The position numbers were made by a program, and so were the translations under genes. Below are positions 22,861 to 33,440 of a stretch of DNA of 64,000 bases, piece after piece (positions within the stretch are counted from its first letter, which is position 1; each line of letters opens with the position of its first letter). The notes beneath the pieces are model-generated. The model worked only from the letters and a program-made list of their open reading frames with translations, was not told the origin of the DNA and ran no database searches. The DNA comes from Dasypus novemcinctus (taxonomy: Eukaryota > Chordata > Mammalia > Cingulata > Dasypodidae): NCBI RefSeq assembly GCF_030445035.2, contig NC_080683.1, forward strand, positions 116,855,225 through 116,919,224. The letters are read 5' to 3'.

Positions 22861-23209
22861 TGGGGCGGGCCCGATTAGGACGGGGTGGCCTTGACAGGGA
22901 GCGGGGGTTGGATGTCGGGCCCGGCGAGGCCGGCTTCTGGGCCCGGGGTTGCGGGCCAACAGCCTGCGGTCACGACCTGGACGCTCGGTGTAGGCGCGCT
23001 CGGGTGCAGAGGCGGCGGCGCTTGGCCCGCCCGCGTCTTTCCTTCTGGTGTGCGGGGTCCCGGCGGGCAGACCCGGCCGCTCGCCTTCTTTACCCCGGCA
23101 GAGGGTCGGCGGCTGAGCGTTTCGAACCGGAAGAGCCCTCAGCCCGGCCTCGCTAGCGAAGTGCTGTGAGCGCAGTCTCAACCCAAATGGAACCTGCTGG
23201 GCCCAGAGC

Positions 23210-24390
23210 GCTTCCCCTCCTGGGAGAAAAGACGGGTGCATTGGCTTTTCAGCCGCTAAATGCCAAACAGCAGCCTCCTCTGCCCTCTGTCCGCTTCTCC
23301 CGTCGCTCTCCCTGCCCCACTCCACTCGGCCACGGCCAGTGAACACCCAGGCACCCGCAGAGATGTGCAGGGCCAAGGGCGCCACCCCGCTCCAAGGTTT
23401 TGCTCACTACCGCCTTGTGCGAGCCGAAAATGGCAGTCCCCCTGACCCCCAAGGCTTTTCCTTGGCATTATCCCGGCCCCCATTCCCGACAATGTGCCTA
23501 TTGATAATGCGGACTGAAATCTTTGCTCGGCACTCACCCAGTATTTGTTGAATGAAAGAATGCACGAAAAAAAAAAATTAAAGAACGCACGATTACTCTA
23601 GAATTAAGCAAAATTGGGGGTGGGGATCTTCTGAAGGTAAGCAGTGCAAGCAGGGCAGGGATGACCAGCTAGAACATTTTGTTTATATTAATAATGTCCC
23701 TTGGTTCAGTACTTTCCAAACCTTAAAGTACAAATGAACCACCTGAGAATTCTGTTAAAATGCAGATTCAGATTTAGAAGGTCTGATTCAGGATGGGCCT
23801 GTGTTTCTGCATTGCTGACAAAACATGCAGCCTAGGGAATGCTGGGAATGCTGGCGGCTGGTGCTAGGACCCCACTTTGAATAGGAGGGTTTTAGCTCGA
23901 TCTGTCCTAAGTTTGGGGGTTATTTCATTTGCTGTGTTTGTGATGTCCCCTCTATGAAGAGCACCTGGAAATTGCAAGGACGCAAGGGTGAAGTAAGAAC
24001 TGATCTCTGCTCTTGAGTTTGTGGAGTAGGATGGTGTTCAGTTCAATCAGCATTTCTCTAGAACCCATGGCAGGTTGGGTTAGCCAGGTAGACTGAAGTA
24101 TGTAAGAAATTTATTAGGAAGTGCCCTAGGAGTCAGCATCTCGAAAGGAAGGTGGAGGACACAGCCCTGGGCAGAAGGAGAAGCTGACCTGTGATTCCCC
24201 GAGCGGAGGCTTCAGTGGACCCTTTGGGAGCTCTGGAGCCTGAATGGCCTTTTGCAGGTGTCCAGCTGGGGTGAGGGGCTGAACCTTTAAACCCCAGCAT
24301 CCATCAAACTGTCCTTGAATACAGACTGACCTTGGACGGAGGTGTGACTTCAGGTCCATCTTTTTTTTTGTAAGTGACACAGCTGTTATT
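23210..24390. other. Upstream flank, no gene
   Basis: Edge of the CpG island, then unique sequence apart from the MER5A relic. Open frames here are short and lack support. Confidence 0.6.
23700..23885 (+). mobile_element. MER5A-like hAT relic
   Basis: Matches the recalled MER5 pattern in order: tttccaaaccttaaagtac, accacctgagaattctgttaa, aaatgcagattcaga, aggtctgattcagg and ggaatgctgg. Confidence 0.75.
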
Positions 24391-24876
24391 TTTTTTTTTA
24401 AGCTTTCTTTCTTTCTTTATTTCTCTACCCCCCCCCCGCCCCCCGCCCCCTGGCCCCCGCCCCCCCGCCCCCCGGCCCCGCCCAGGTTGTCTGTTCTCTG
24501 TGTCTATTTGCTGCATCGTCTTCTTTGTCCGCTTCTGTTGTTGTCAGCGGCACGGGAATCTGTGTTTCTTTTTGTTGCATCATCTTGCTGTGTCAGCTCT
24601 CCGTGTGTGCAGTGCCATTCTTGGGCAGGCTGCACTTTCTTTTCACACTGGGAGGCTCTTCTTACGGGATGCACTCCTTGCGCATGGGGCTCCCCTATGT
24701 GGGGGACACCCCTGCATGGCAGGGCACTCCTTGTGCGCATCAGCACTGCGCATGGGCCAGCTCCACACGGAGTCAAGGAGGCCTGGGGTTTGAACCGTGG
24801 ACCTCCCATGTGGTAGACTGATGCCCTAACCACTCAGCCAAGATGGACGCCCTAACCACTGGGCCAAGTCCATGGC
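24391..24876 (-). mobile_element. DAS-III-type SINE with expanded C-rich tract
   Basis: Antisense copy of the long tRNA-derived armadillo SINE. From the left: A-tail complement, a C-rich tract at about 24429-24484, gttgtctgttctctgtgtc, the body, and a tRNA-like head ending near 24876. The head end carries a small duplicated phrase (gccctaaccactcagccaag / gccctaaccactgggccaag). Confidence 0.9.
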
Positions 24877-25039
24877 CGCATCTGTTTCTTTAGCTGAGCC
24901 ATTCCCCAAACAGAGCTGAAGCTGGGGGAAGGGGGAGGAGTGGGGCTAAGTCTCATCCCTGAAGGGCACCTGGGCAGAGCTGCACAGCCCCAGCATCCAC
25001 TGCAGTGCCTGTCCTCCCAAGGCACTCTGCCCATCACTT

Positions 25040-25160
25040 GGAGACTGGAGGTATTGATTAATTCCCCAGATATTGTTGAGCACTAGCATGCATGTTGGAC
25101 TCCCTAAGATATACCCCTGACAAGACAGGGGTCCCCTGCCCTCAGGGAGCTTTGGTCTGT
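25040..25160 (+). repeat. L2-like 3' fragment
   Basis: Text like attgttgagcactagcatg then ccctgccctcagggagcttt, a common L2 segment. A similar segment (ctactacatgtcagccagtg, ttctaggtgctggagataaag) occurs at 43750-43830. Confidence 0.45.
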
Positions 25161-25189
25161 GAGGAGACAGGCAGTCAACGAGCTATTAC

Positions 25190-25356
25190 AAAGGGAGTTG
25201 AGGTGGCATAGGAGAGTAACCACCTCTCTCCCACTCCGGAAGTTCCCAGGATCAGTTCCCAGGCCCCCTAATGAGAATACAAACAGACACAGAAGAACAC
25301 ACAGTGAATGGACACAGAGAGCAGACAATGAAAATAAAATCTTTTAAAAAAAAAAA
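25190..25356 (+). mobile_element. Internally deleted DAS-type SINE
   Basis: tRNA-like head (gttgaggtggcataggagag...ggatcagttcccagg) joined directly to the 3' body (gaatacaaacagacacagaag...) and an A-tail. Flanked by possible target duplication agctatt. Confidence 0.75.
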
Positions 25357-26261
25357 GCTATTCCACACATATTACTGAAATGGTGGTAATGCCTTCCAAG
25401 GAGAGCAGTGGGTTTATAGGGGCATAAACAGGGCCTTGTCTAAAGTTTAAGGAAACTCTCTCTTGAGGAAGTGACAATTGTATTGTGACCTAAAGAATAG
25501 GTAGTGAGAAAAGAGTCAAAATAAAATGGAGTTCCTGTGGCTAAGCAGTTTAAAATTAGCCAGAAGGCCACTCAGGAAGTCACTCTTATGCACCTTTCAG
25601 CCAGACACTGCAAACTGCCAAGGGCTGCAGAATCAGAGGTGACCACGTTTCTGAGGGTTTCCAGATGCCAGGAAACAACTATAAGATCAATAGATCAGTG
25701 AACTGTCTAATTTGAAGGATATTTGGAGCCCCAAATATCCATCCAGTCATAATTCTTTATGAACAACTTACATAGTCTTCTTTTTCTTTAAAAGCTTTGC
25801 TTGGGAGCCCCAAGACAGGATGCAGTTTGGGTTGCTACCTGAATCTGTGCTCCCCAGATTATAATTCCAGACCCCAAATAAATGCGTTGGTTGCCTCGCA
25901 GCTCAGCCTGTAATTTCTTGGTTGACAATGGGAGTTGCCTTGATAAACTTGGGTGAGGGAGTGCCGTAGACTAGCTAGAGAAGTAGGAAGAAGAGCAATA
26001 AAACATATTTTAAAGTCCAACACACAGCAGCAATCCAGCTGTGCCAGTTTTCTTGGTAAGAAGCCCAATGCCTAATGGTAATGGTAGCACAACGTTGTGA
26101 ATGAAGTTAATGCCCCTGAATCGTGTGCTTGGGAGGGGTTGAGGCGGGAAGCTTTATGTTGTCTATATGTTTCTACAATTTAAAAGAGAGAGAGAGCATA
26201 AAGAGTCTATGGCAATTAAATGCAATAGATGATCCTGGACTGGATCTGAAAATGGAGGGAT
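25357..26261. other. No gene or repeat recognised
   Basis: Unique AT-moderate sequence between two SINEs. Nothing supported. Confidence 0.55.
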
Positions 26262-26680
26262 GGGAATCGGACTTGGGTCAATGGATAGAGCATCCACCTA
26301 CCACATGGGAGGTCCAGGGTTCAAACCCAGGGCCTCCTGGCCCATGTGGTGAGCTGGCCCATGTGCAGTGCTGATGCGCGCAAGGAGTGCCGTGCCACGC
26401 AGGGGTGTCCTCCATGTAGGGGAGCCCCACACGCAAGGAGTGCGCCCGTAAGGAGAGCCGCCCCGCGTGAAAGAAAGTGCAGCCTGCCCAGGAATGGCTC
26501 CGCACACACAGAGAGCTGACGCAGCAAGATGACACAACAAAGAGACACAGATTCTGGGGGCCGCTGACAAGAATACAAGCGGACACAGAAGAGCACACAG
26601 CAAATGGACACAGAGAGCAAACACCTGGGGGGGGGAAGGGGAGAGAAATAAATAAAAATAAATCTTTTAAAAAAATAAGA
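26262..26680 (+). mobile_element. DAS-III-type SINE, full length
   Basis: Head with tRNA-like A and B boxes (tcaatggatagagcatcc; ggttcaaaccc), GC-rich body, agctgacgcagcaagatgac, G-run, and aataaaaataaatctttt tail. Confidence 0.92.
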
Positions 26681-26684
26681 GGGA

Positions 26685-27035
26685 AATTCCCAAAAGGATA
26701 TTATTGGGACAATTGGAAAAAATGGACCGAAAGCTTCATATCAATGTTGAACTTGATGACTGTACCTAATGTGGTTTGTAGGAAATATACATGGAAGTAT
26801 TTAAATGGTACAGGAGCATGATGTATGTGATTTAAATGTTTAGAAAATAGGTAGGTAGGTAGATGATAGTTGGATAGAAGGATATATAACAAATGTTGCA
26901 AAATGATCAAAATTGGTAATTCTAGGTATCTCGGTGTGGGGGGGGGGGGCGGCGGTTCTCTGTATTTTCGTTGCATTATTTTTTTAATCTTTCCTGTAAG
27001 TTTGAAATTATCTCCAAATAAAAAGTTTTAAAACT
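26685..27035 (+). mobile_element. Old L1M-type 3' UTR
   Basis: Ordered similarity to old mammalian LINE-1 3' ends: gggacaattggaaaaaatgg, gtactgtaggaa-like text, gagcatgatgtatgtg, and the terminal tttcctgtaagtttgaaatt with aaataaaaagtttt. Confidence 0.75.
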
Positions 27036-27779
27036 CCAGTGTCTCATGACTGGATGTCTACTACTGAGTTTTAAAGCCAAGAAAACAAATCTGGGTTGGG
27101 AGTGGGTGGACGATCCAAAGCCCAGGGTAGAGGCAAGGCTGCATTTTGAAGGCCACACCCAACATGTCCTAGGGGAAATTAGTTGCTTCAAACTAACCCT
27201 AGGGACTTCCCCGTCGGTCAAGTGAAATAATTTAAGGAATTAGAGAACTAGTCCAGTGAGAATAGAGTCTGTGTGTATAGGACCAACTGCCCTTTTTGCT
27301 GCTGGCACTGCTTACTTCCTTCCCCTTTTCTCCAGAGCCGAATTGTCTGCCAACTTCCCCTTAAGGGAACAAGTTGAAAAGTTCTGAATTCGTTTGATTA
27401 TTCTATAAATTATAGCCAATTCCACCTTGCCCTTGTACCCAGGCCTCCAGACCGCCCCGCACTTAGCTGTGTTTTGCCATAGCACTTTTCACTGTACGGG
27501 GCTGTCACACACACACAGCCATTGTTTTCCATTGTCTCACTCTCCCCCTAGAAATTCAGCTTCTTGTTTTCTTCCCTGCTCTATCTGGACAGTGCCTATT
27601 CCCTCACTAATATTTGTTGAATAGACAGATGAACAAACGAGCTTGTAAGGAGGCGTGGGGTTGAAGCAGCAATAGTTAAAGGTGTGGTTGGTGAAGCTAC
27701 ATTTGCTCACTGATGAGAATCTAGAGGTAAATGGGTGGCAGACTGGAAGTAGCCAGAGCACTGACCGTTCTCACCCTGC
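27036..27779. other. No gene recognised
   Basis: Unique sequence. 27540-27630 resembles the terminus of an L2-type repeat (aatatttgttgaatagacag). Confidence 0.5.
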
Positions 27780-28912
27780 ACACAGCCCATTCTAAGGAAA
27801 GCTGTCGTGCTGGCACCTGATCATGCCAGGTCAACCTTGGGCTTGAGGGCTGTTATCCAGATGCCAAGGTCTTCCAGGAGATAGCTGGCCTTGGATCACT
27901 GCCTAATGTGGAATTCCCCATGCCTGATGGTGTGCAGGGTGGACATTGCTCACTGGTTGACAGCTAACCGCCTTTCCCCGTCTCCTTCCCCCTGGTTGCC
28001 TTCTTACTCTTGAGGCACTTTCCCAATCGTCATGGCGGCTAAGGGTAGTCAAATTGATATGGACTATGGGTAGGGGCTGTCGGTCTCTTCATGAATAACC
28101 TGGGTTGTGTGTGTCAGGCAATAAAAAACTGCAGCCCTGCCCTTGGTAACCGTGCCAACCTCTCCAGTCCCAGAAAGCCAATTAAGCGATACAGGCTCTA
28201 TAGACTTTGACTATTCAGGGAGGATGCAAACTAAATATGTTAATTTAAGCCTACCTGGAATGTGGGAAATATGTGTTAACTCAAGCTTATCTACCAGTCA
28301 AACAAAGCACCATTTGACTCTTCACTCCCATATCCTCTGTATAAAAGGAATCCTAAAATCTTATTTGGGGGAAGTAGATGTGGCTCAACTGATATAGCAT
28401 CCGCCTACCATATGGGAGGTCCAGGGTTTGATCCCAGGGCCTCCTGGCTCATGTGGTAAGCTGGCCCATGCACAGTGCTGCCATGTGCAAGGAGTGCTGT
28501 GCCACACAGGGGTGTCTCCCGTGTAGGTAGCCCCATGCTCAAGGAGCACACCCTGCTAGGAGAGCCACTGCATGCCAAAAAAGCACAGCCCGCCCAGGAG
28601 TGGGGCCGCACACACGGAGAGCTGACAGAGCAAGACAGCACAACAAAAAAAGAGACACAGATTCCTGGAGCTGCTGACAAGAACGCAAGTGGACACAGAA
28701 GAACACACAACGAATGGACAGAGAGCAGCAATGGTGGGTGCAGGGAAGGGAAGAGAAAGAAAAAAAATCTTACTTGGGGCTCCAGTGTTTGAATAGAAAA
28801 TCTCCCGAGCCAGTCCTGTCAAAAATAAATTTTTTCCTTCCCCAAATTATTACTGAGTCCTGGCCTTCCATACGCGATTATTGAATCTCTCTGCTTCCAC
28901 AACAATATGGCA
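27780..28912 (+). mobile_element. Solo LTR of an old endogenous retrovirus, split by a SINE
   Basis: U3-like sequence leads to a TATA-like tgtataaaagg (around 28339), then after the inserted SINE a polyadenylation motif aataaat (around 28825), ccttccccaaattattactg and tgagtcctggccttcc. The LTR ends near cttccacaac at about 28905. It aligns in order with the minus-strand copy at 61.65-62.3 kb. No retroviral coding sequence is visible beside it. The left border is approximate. Confidence 0.7.
28371..28763 (+). mobile_element. DAS-III-type SINE inside the solo LTR
   Basis: Full-length SINE flanked by near-identical target duplications aaaatcttatttgggg (28355-28370) and aaaatcttacttgggg (ending 28779). 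It therefore inserted into a pre-existing LTR. Confidence 0.92.
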
Positions 28913-28937
28913 CAATTCTAGTCAATGAGACATGAGA

Positions 28938-28940
<3 letters not shown>

Positions 28941-28966
<26 letters not shown>
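28941..28966. repeat. (GT)13 microsatellite
   Basis: Uninterrupted GT dinucleotide run just after the solo LTR. Confidence 0.98.
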
Positions 28967-28968
<2 letters not shown>

Positions 28969-29059
28969 TGGAAAGGAAGTGGGGGCATTCTTGAAGAGCT
29001 TTTCCTTTTTTATGAAAGGGACATATAGAAGAGGAGAGCTTGTTGGCTTGATCTTTTCC

Positions 29060-29345
29060 CAATCTTCCTTCCTTGAATGTAGACAACCATGATACCTGGA
29101 TCTGCAGCAGCCATATTGTAACCATGAGGCAATAGATGGGGGGTGAAAGCCAATAGCTAAAAACAGCAGAATAGGAAGCCAGAGAGTCGGAGTCATAGAT
29201 GGCTGCACTGAGCAGCTGAACTGGTGTCTGCAACCACCTGCTTCTGGACTTCTTGTTCTGGGAGTAAGAAAATCAACCCCTATTGATTTAAGCCACTGTC
29301 AGTTGCATTTTCTGTTACTTTAATGAAAGGCCAGCCTAAATGCAT
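29060..29345 (+). mobile_element. Possible LTR 3' part
   Basis: Text such as cttctggacttcttgttctg and gatttaagccactgtcagttg resembles the 3' portion of MaLR-type LTRs. Low certainty. Confidence 0.4.
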
Positions 29346-30641
29346 TCTCATTCAGATTTGGAATGTAAACCACAGTGGAGGGGAGGATGGCTGGGGGAAG
29401 TGGAAAAAAGAGAAAAGAAGCAGCAATAAACTAAGGACAGAGTATAGAAAGCTGGAATAGCAAGCAAGGAAGGTCCCTAGCCGAGGAGACAACAAGAGGC
29501 CCTGCTCCTCTTGCCACACCATGCCATGACCTTCACACTGCCCGTCAGAGCCCACCGTCCCCTGCTTGGAGGATTCTGGAACGGGTCTCCACGGGAGAGG
29601 CCTCTCCACCTGCCCTTTGCTCAACACTGAGAGAAAGCGTACTGTATTCTGCAGACATGCTCTTAGCCAGCTCTGGGTACGATGGATAAACAAATTAATT
29701 TGTAGACATCAGTATTTGATAACCATTTTAGAGTCGGCACTCCTAAATGTTTTGGCATTATAATAGTTCTTACCTAACAAAACAATGGGTTTCCTATAGT
29801 GACCCTGGAGGGCTTGCCAAGAAGCTAGAGAGGAAGATGTTTTGCCCTGAGAAAAGGCTTCTTTCTGATGTCTTTCAAATCGTGCTGTGACAGCCCAGTT
29901 TTCAAAGGGCAGGGCCCACCTGATATTGCTTCCTGCAAACTAGCAGCGCACGGGGTGAACTTGACCAACAGACATGGTGAGGTCAGCAGAGAGGATTTTA
30001 GTTTCCTTGGTTCTAGGCAGGGCATGCATTCCTGTTCAGTTTTTCAGAGCTGTATTTATTCAAATTGTCTTGAATGCTAACACTAGGTTTCTAGAGCAAA
30101 ACAGATTATTCTTTGCTCAGGAAATAATCACAGGGGCTCCCCTTTGTCCCAGTTCTTTTCCCTGGGCCAATGTGATGCTGCTGTAGCAAGCTGCCCCCAG
30201 AACAACCGAAGCTGGGCTTTTATATTGGAGAAGGAAGCAACTGTTCCCTTCTTCTGAGAGGTAAAAATATTCTCCTTGGGAGCACAGAGGGTTTTTACAC
30301 TTTGGAATGTAAATACGGTTCTCCACAGGAAAGATAAGACTTGCACTATCTCCAGCTTTACAACCCTGGAGACACATCCCTGGTCCAGAGGGCAGGGGGG
30401 TGTAGGGGGTGGGCGGTGTGTGTGTGTGTGTGCAGGAGGGGAGGGGTGTGGGGGGCAGGGAGTGGAGCTTATTCCTCCTTGAAAGGTAAACAGAAATGTC
30501 TCAGAGGCCAATCTCCTTGGAATTCCCACTAGCTGATCAGTAATTCTCACTAGCTACTCAGCTAGAAATGAATTTCCAGCTTCCTTCTTTCACCTCGGCT
30601 CCCAAGTGGCAGTAAAATTTGCTCAGAAAATCCTAACTGTG
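29346..30641. other. No gene recognised
   Basis: Unique sequence with a GT/GGGGT-rich patch at 30390-30465. Open frames are short. Confidence 0.55.
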
Positions 30642-31128
30642 GAAGGCGGATGTGACTCAAGCTATGGGGCTCCCACCTACCACATGGGTGGTCCTTGGTT
30701 CAGTTCCCAGTGCCTCCTAAAGAAGACTGGGAGCTGGTGCAACAGGCAGGTGCAGCAAGTTGATGCAACAAGAGAAAAAAGAAGAAAAACATAACCAGAG
30801 ATACAGCAATGCAGGGAATAGAGGTTCCCAGTGCCTCCTAGAAAAGACGAGCAAGACAGCAAGCTGGGGGATGGGCAGGCACGGTGAGCTGACGCAGCAA
30901 GATGACGCAGCAAGAGACACAGGAAGCAAGACATAATGAGAGCCACAACAAAGCAGGGAATGGAGGTGGCTCAAGCGATTGGGCGTCTCTCTCCCACATC
31001 AGAGGTCCTGAGTTCGGTTCCCAGTGTGAGAAGAAACAAGGAAGACAAACAGACACAGTAAGTGCAAAACAACGAGCGGGTGGAGAGAAATAAATAAATA
31101 CAAATGAATCTTGAAAAAAAAAAAAAGG
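30642..31128 (+). mobile_element. Composite DAS-type SINE with repeated bodies
   Basis: Head gcggatgtgactcaagctat, then repeated body segments ending in agatacagcaatgcagggaa and cacaacaaagcagggaatgg. A second tRNA-like head (ggtggctcaagcgattgggc) follows, with a final A-tail. It looks like serial duplication of head-plus-body units. Confidence 0.8.
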
Positions 31129-31859
31129 GCGGTGGGATTTATGCAAAAAAAAAGAAATAAAATCCTAACTGTGCCGAACATAAATACATATATATACTTT
31201 GTGGCCCAGAACTCCCCGTTGAGCTTTGGGTCCACTGTCTCTGTCATCTCCCACACCGCTGTTTCTGTTGCATACCTGATTCTGCAGGCATTTGGGTTGG
31301 TGACCCAGCCACATGCCATACCTTAATTTAAATAACCTTCAACCATAGCTTGCTTGCCACCAAGTTATCACAATCAATACTTGGGTCAGAGAAGCTATAT
31401 GTGCTAGGCTCCAGACCTTTAAAAAAGATTGAAATACATTGAGTATATGTGACTAAAGAATTTGCAATTTGCCTTTGGGGACTGGCAGTCAAACCAAAAT
31501 GAAAAGGTAATTTCTTACTTCTCCCAATTGTGCGGAGAGCAATTTTATCTACGTGGCAATTTGTCACCTGGAAAAGTCTGTGAGTTTTGTTGCAGAATCC
31601 TAGCAATTGGCCAGGGGCTTAAAGAGACAGTCTTCTCTTGGTCAGACATCTCTTTTGTGAGAGCAGAGGCTTGTGGGTCAGGCTTGATGTCTCCACAGCC
31701 ATACTGCCTGGGCTTGCTGGGCACCGAACAGCTTCTCGGCGACTCCGTTCGTTATGTATCCATGGAGGTAGAAGAATGCATACCACGTGGGGTTGTGTGA
31801 AGGTCAAGGGAGACCATCAGGAAAAGTGCTCTGGGAAAGGAGCTGAAGGACGGCAGTGT
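31129..31859. other. No gene or repeat recognised
   Basis: Unique-looking sequence. An open frame of about 110 codons at 31462-31800 has no recognisable motif. Confidence 0.5.
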
Positions 31860-32215
31860 GTCTGAGTTTGCCAGGGCTGCTGAAACAAGCTCATATAATG
31901 GAGTTTCTCGTCTTCTAGTGCTGGAGCCTAGAAGTCCAGAATCAGGTGTCAGCAGGCCAACCTCTCCCTGAGGCCTGCAGCGTTCCGGTGCTGCCTCCAT
32001 CCATGGCTGACTCTCCCCCATCTCTCCTGCTGTGTCCAAGTTTCCTCTGTGCGTCAGTACAACAGTCACATTGGGTTAGTTCAGTGTGGCCCCACCCTTA
32101 GCTAACAGGGTCTTCAAAGGTCCTATTTACAAATGGGCTGACATCCATAGGACCTGGTTGAGGACTTGAGGGTGTTTTTGCGGGGGATAGGATTCAATCC
32201 ATCACGACTCTACAT
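31860..32215 (-). mobile_element. MaLR-like LTR, antisense
   Basis: Begins gagtttgccagggctgctg, continues ctggagcctagaagtccag, aggtgtcagcaggcc, and ends ggattcaatccatcacgac. This is the inverted order of MLT1-like LTRs. Confidence 0.75.
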
Positions 32216-32227
32216 TAGTATTTGTTA

Positions 32228-32527
32228 GACACCAGTGATTTAAAGAATGACCGCTAGTTTATTCTCTGAAGTATAGTTTATTCTGACACCGGTGCTTTAA
32301 AGAATAACCTGGTAGCGGATGTAGCTCAAGCAGTTGAGTGCCTGCTTCCCATACACGAGGTTCCAGGTTTCAACAGACAAACGAAAAAACCAACTCGGGC
32401 AAGCTGATGTGGCTCAGTGGTTGAGCGCTGGCTTCCCACCTATGAGCTCCCAGGATCAATCCCTGGCCCTGGAACCTGAAAAAAATAAAGAATAACCTAT
32501 AGTTCATTCTCTGAAGTTTATTCTCTT
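32228..32527. repeat. 57-bp tandem duplication, second copy split by a dimeric SINE
   Basis: Unit 1 at 32228-32284 starts gacaccagtgatttaaagaa. Unit 2 starts gacaccggtgctttaaagaa at 32285 and resumes after the SINE with tatagttcattctctgaagt. Confidence 0.85.
32311..32486 (+). mobile_element. Dimeric tRNA-derived SINE (DAS-type)
   Basis: Two tRNA-like heads (gcggatgtagctcaagcag; gctgatgtggctcagtggtt) with linker aaaaaaccaactcgg. The target duplication aaagaataacct is exact at 32299-32310 and 32487-32498. Confidence 0.92.
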
Positions 32528-33231
32528 GTAGAGAGAGCTAGAGAACATTTGTAAACTGAAGGGCATTGCAGCTTTTTTTATCTTGTAGGAGTCTGAGCAC
32601 CTCTCCTGAGAACTCAGTGAGGTGTGGTCAGTTATATCCAAAGGGGTGCGGTGGAACCAGGAAATTCTTAAGGAGAGGACAGAGGACAGGACTTTGCACT
32701 TAATCTTGAAACCAGTTTCTACTCTCACTGTGGGCTTCTAGCAACAGGTGCATCCTTTTTACTGGCTATAGGACTGACTGAAGCTGGTTTCCTTTGTTCC
32801 TGCTTAACTTGGGAATGGAAGACTGAGGCAGTAGGCTGCCAGGTTACATTAATTAATATTTCCTTCCTTCATATGAACACTAAACTAATTTTCACTTACG
32901 ATTCCTGTCAGGGTTAAGGAGATCAGCTGTCTGGCAGATAGATTGTAAAAAGAGGTTGCTTATTAGATTAGAGGTATAATGCAGCCAACATTGTTCCTTA
33001 GGCCAAACGAGGGAGGGACGATTCAGCTGTGGCCGGAGAACATTGACATGTATTTTAAAAACAGCATCAGAAGAAGAAAGGGTGTGGTTAGGATGGAAAC
33101 ACAGGAAAATGTGGAGCTCAGGGAAACAAACTGTTCAGTGTGTCCCCGGTGGAGTTCACGAGAGAGAGGCGGTCCTTTCCAGATACTGCACATGCCTTGA
33201 CTCTTCGGCAGAGAATATGTGGATGAAATAA

Positions 33232-33440
33232 AAGTGTGGGAAACCAGGCTGCTTGGGTTCAAATCCCAGCCCCCTCATTTAACAGCTGTATGGTCTTGGG
33301 TGAGCAACTGGCCCTCTCTGTGCCTCATTTCCTCATGTGTAAAATGTGGGTCATAGTAGACCTTGCTCCCTAGGGCAGATGTGAGAATTCAGGGGATGCC
33401 CGTAAAAGCCTACGACGGTGCTGGCACAGCACATCCTGGA
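33232..33440 (+). repeat. MIR SINE
   Basis: Sense MIR: gcttgggttcaaatcccag, cagctgtatggtcttgggtg, cctctctgtgcctcatttcc and gtaaaatgtgggtcatag. Confidence 0.85.

Larger units (their letters stand above)
21990..23200 (-). promoter_or_regulatory. IFNGR1: CpG-island promoter of IFNGR1
   Basis: The region is strongly GC- and CpG-rich, unlike the AT-rich surroundings, and spans exon 1 and upstream sequence. No TATA box is apparent. Many GC-box or CACCC-type motifs (GGGGCGTGGC, GAGGCGGGGC) are present. This fits the TATA-less, Sp1-type constitutive promoter expected for IFNGR1. The transcription start was not located; it should lie between 22330 and about 22480. Confidence 0.8.

Noticed and set aside
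21965-23169. Several long open frames across the CpG island on both strands
   Set aside because: GC-rich sequence has few stops; low-complexity Pro/Arg/Gly products, no homology, and they cross the minisatellite.
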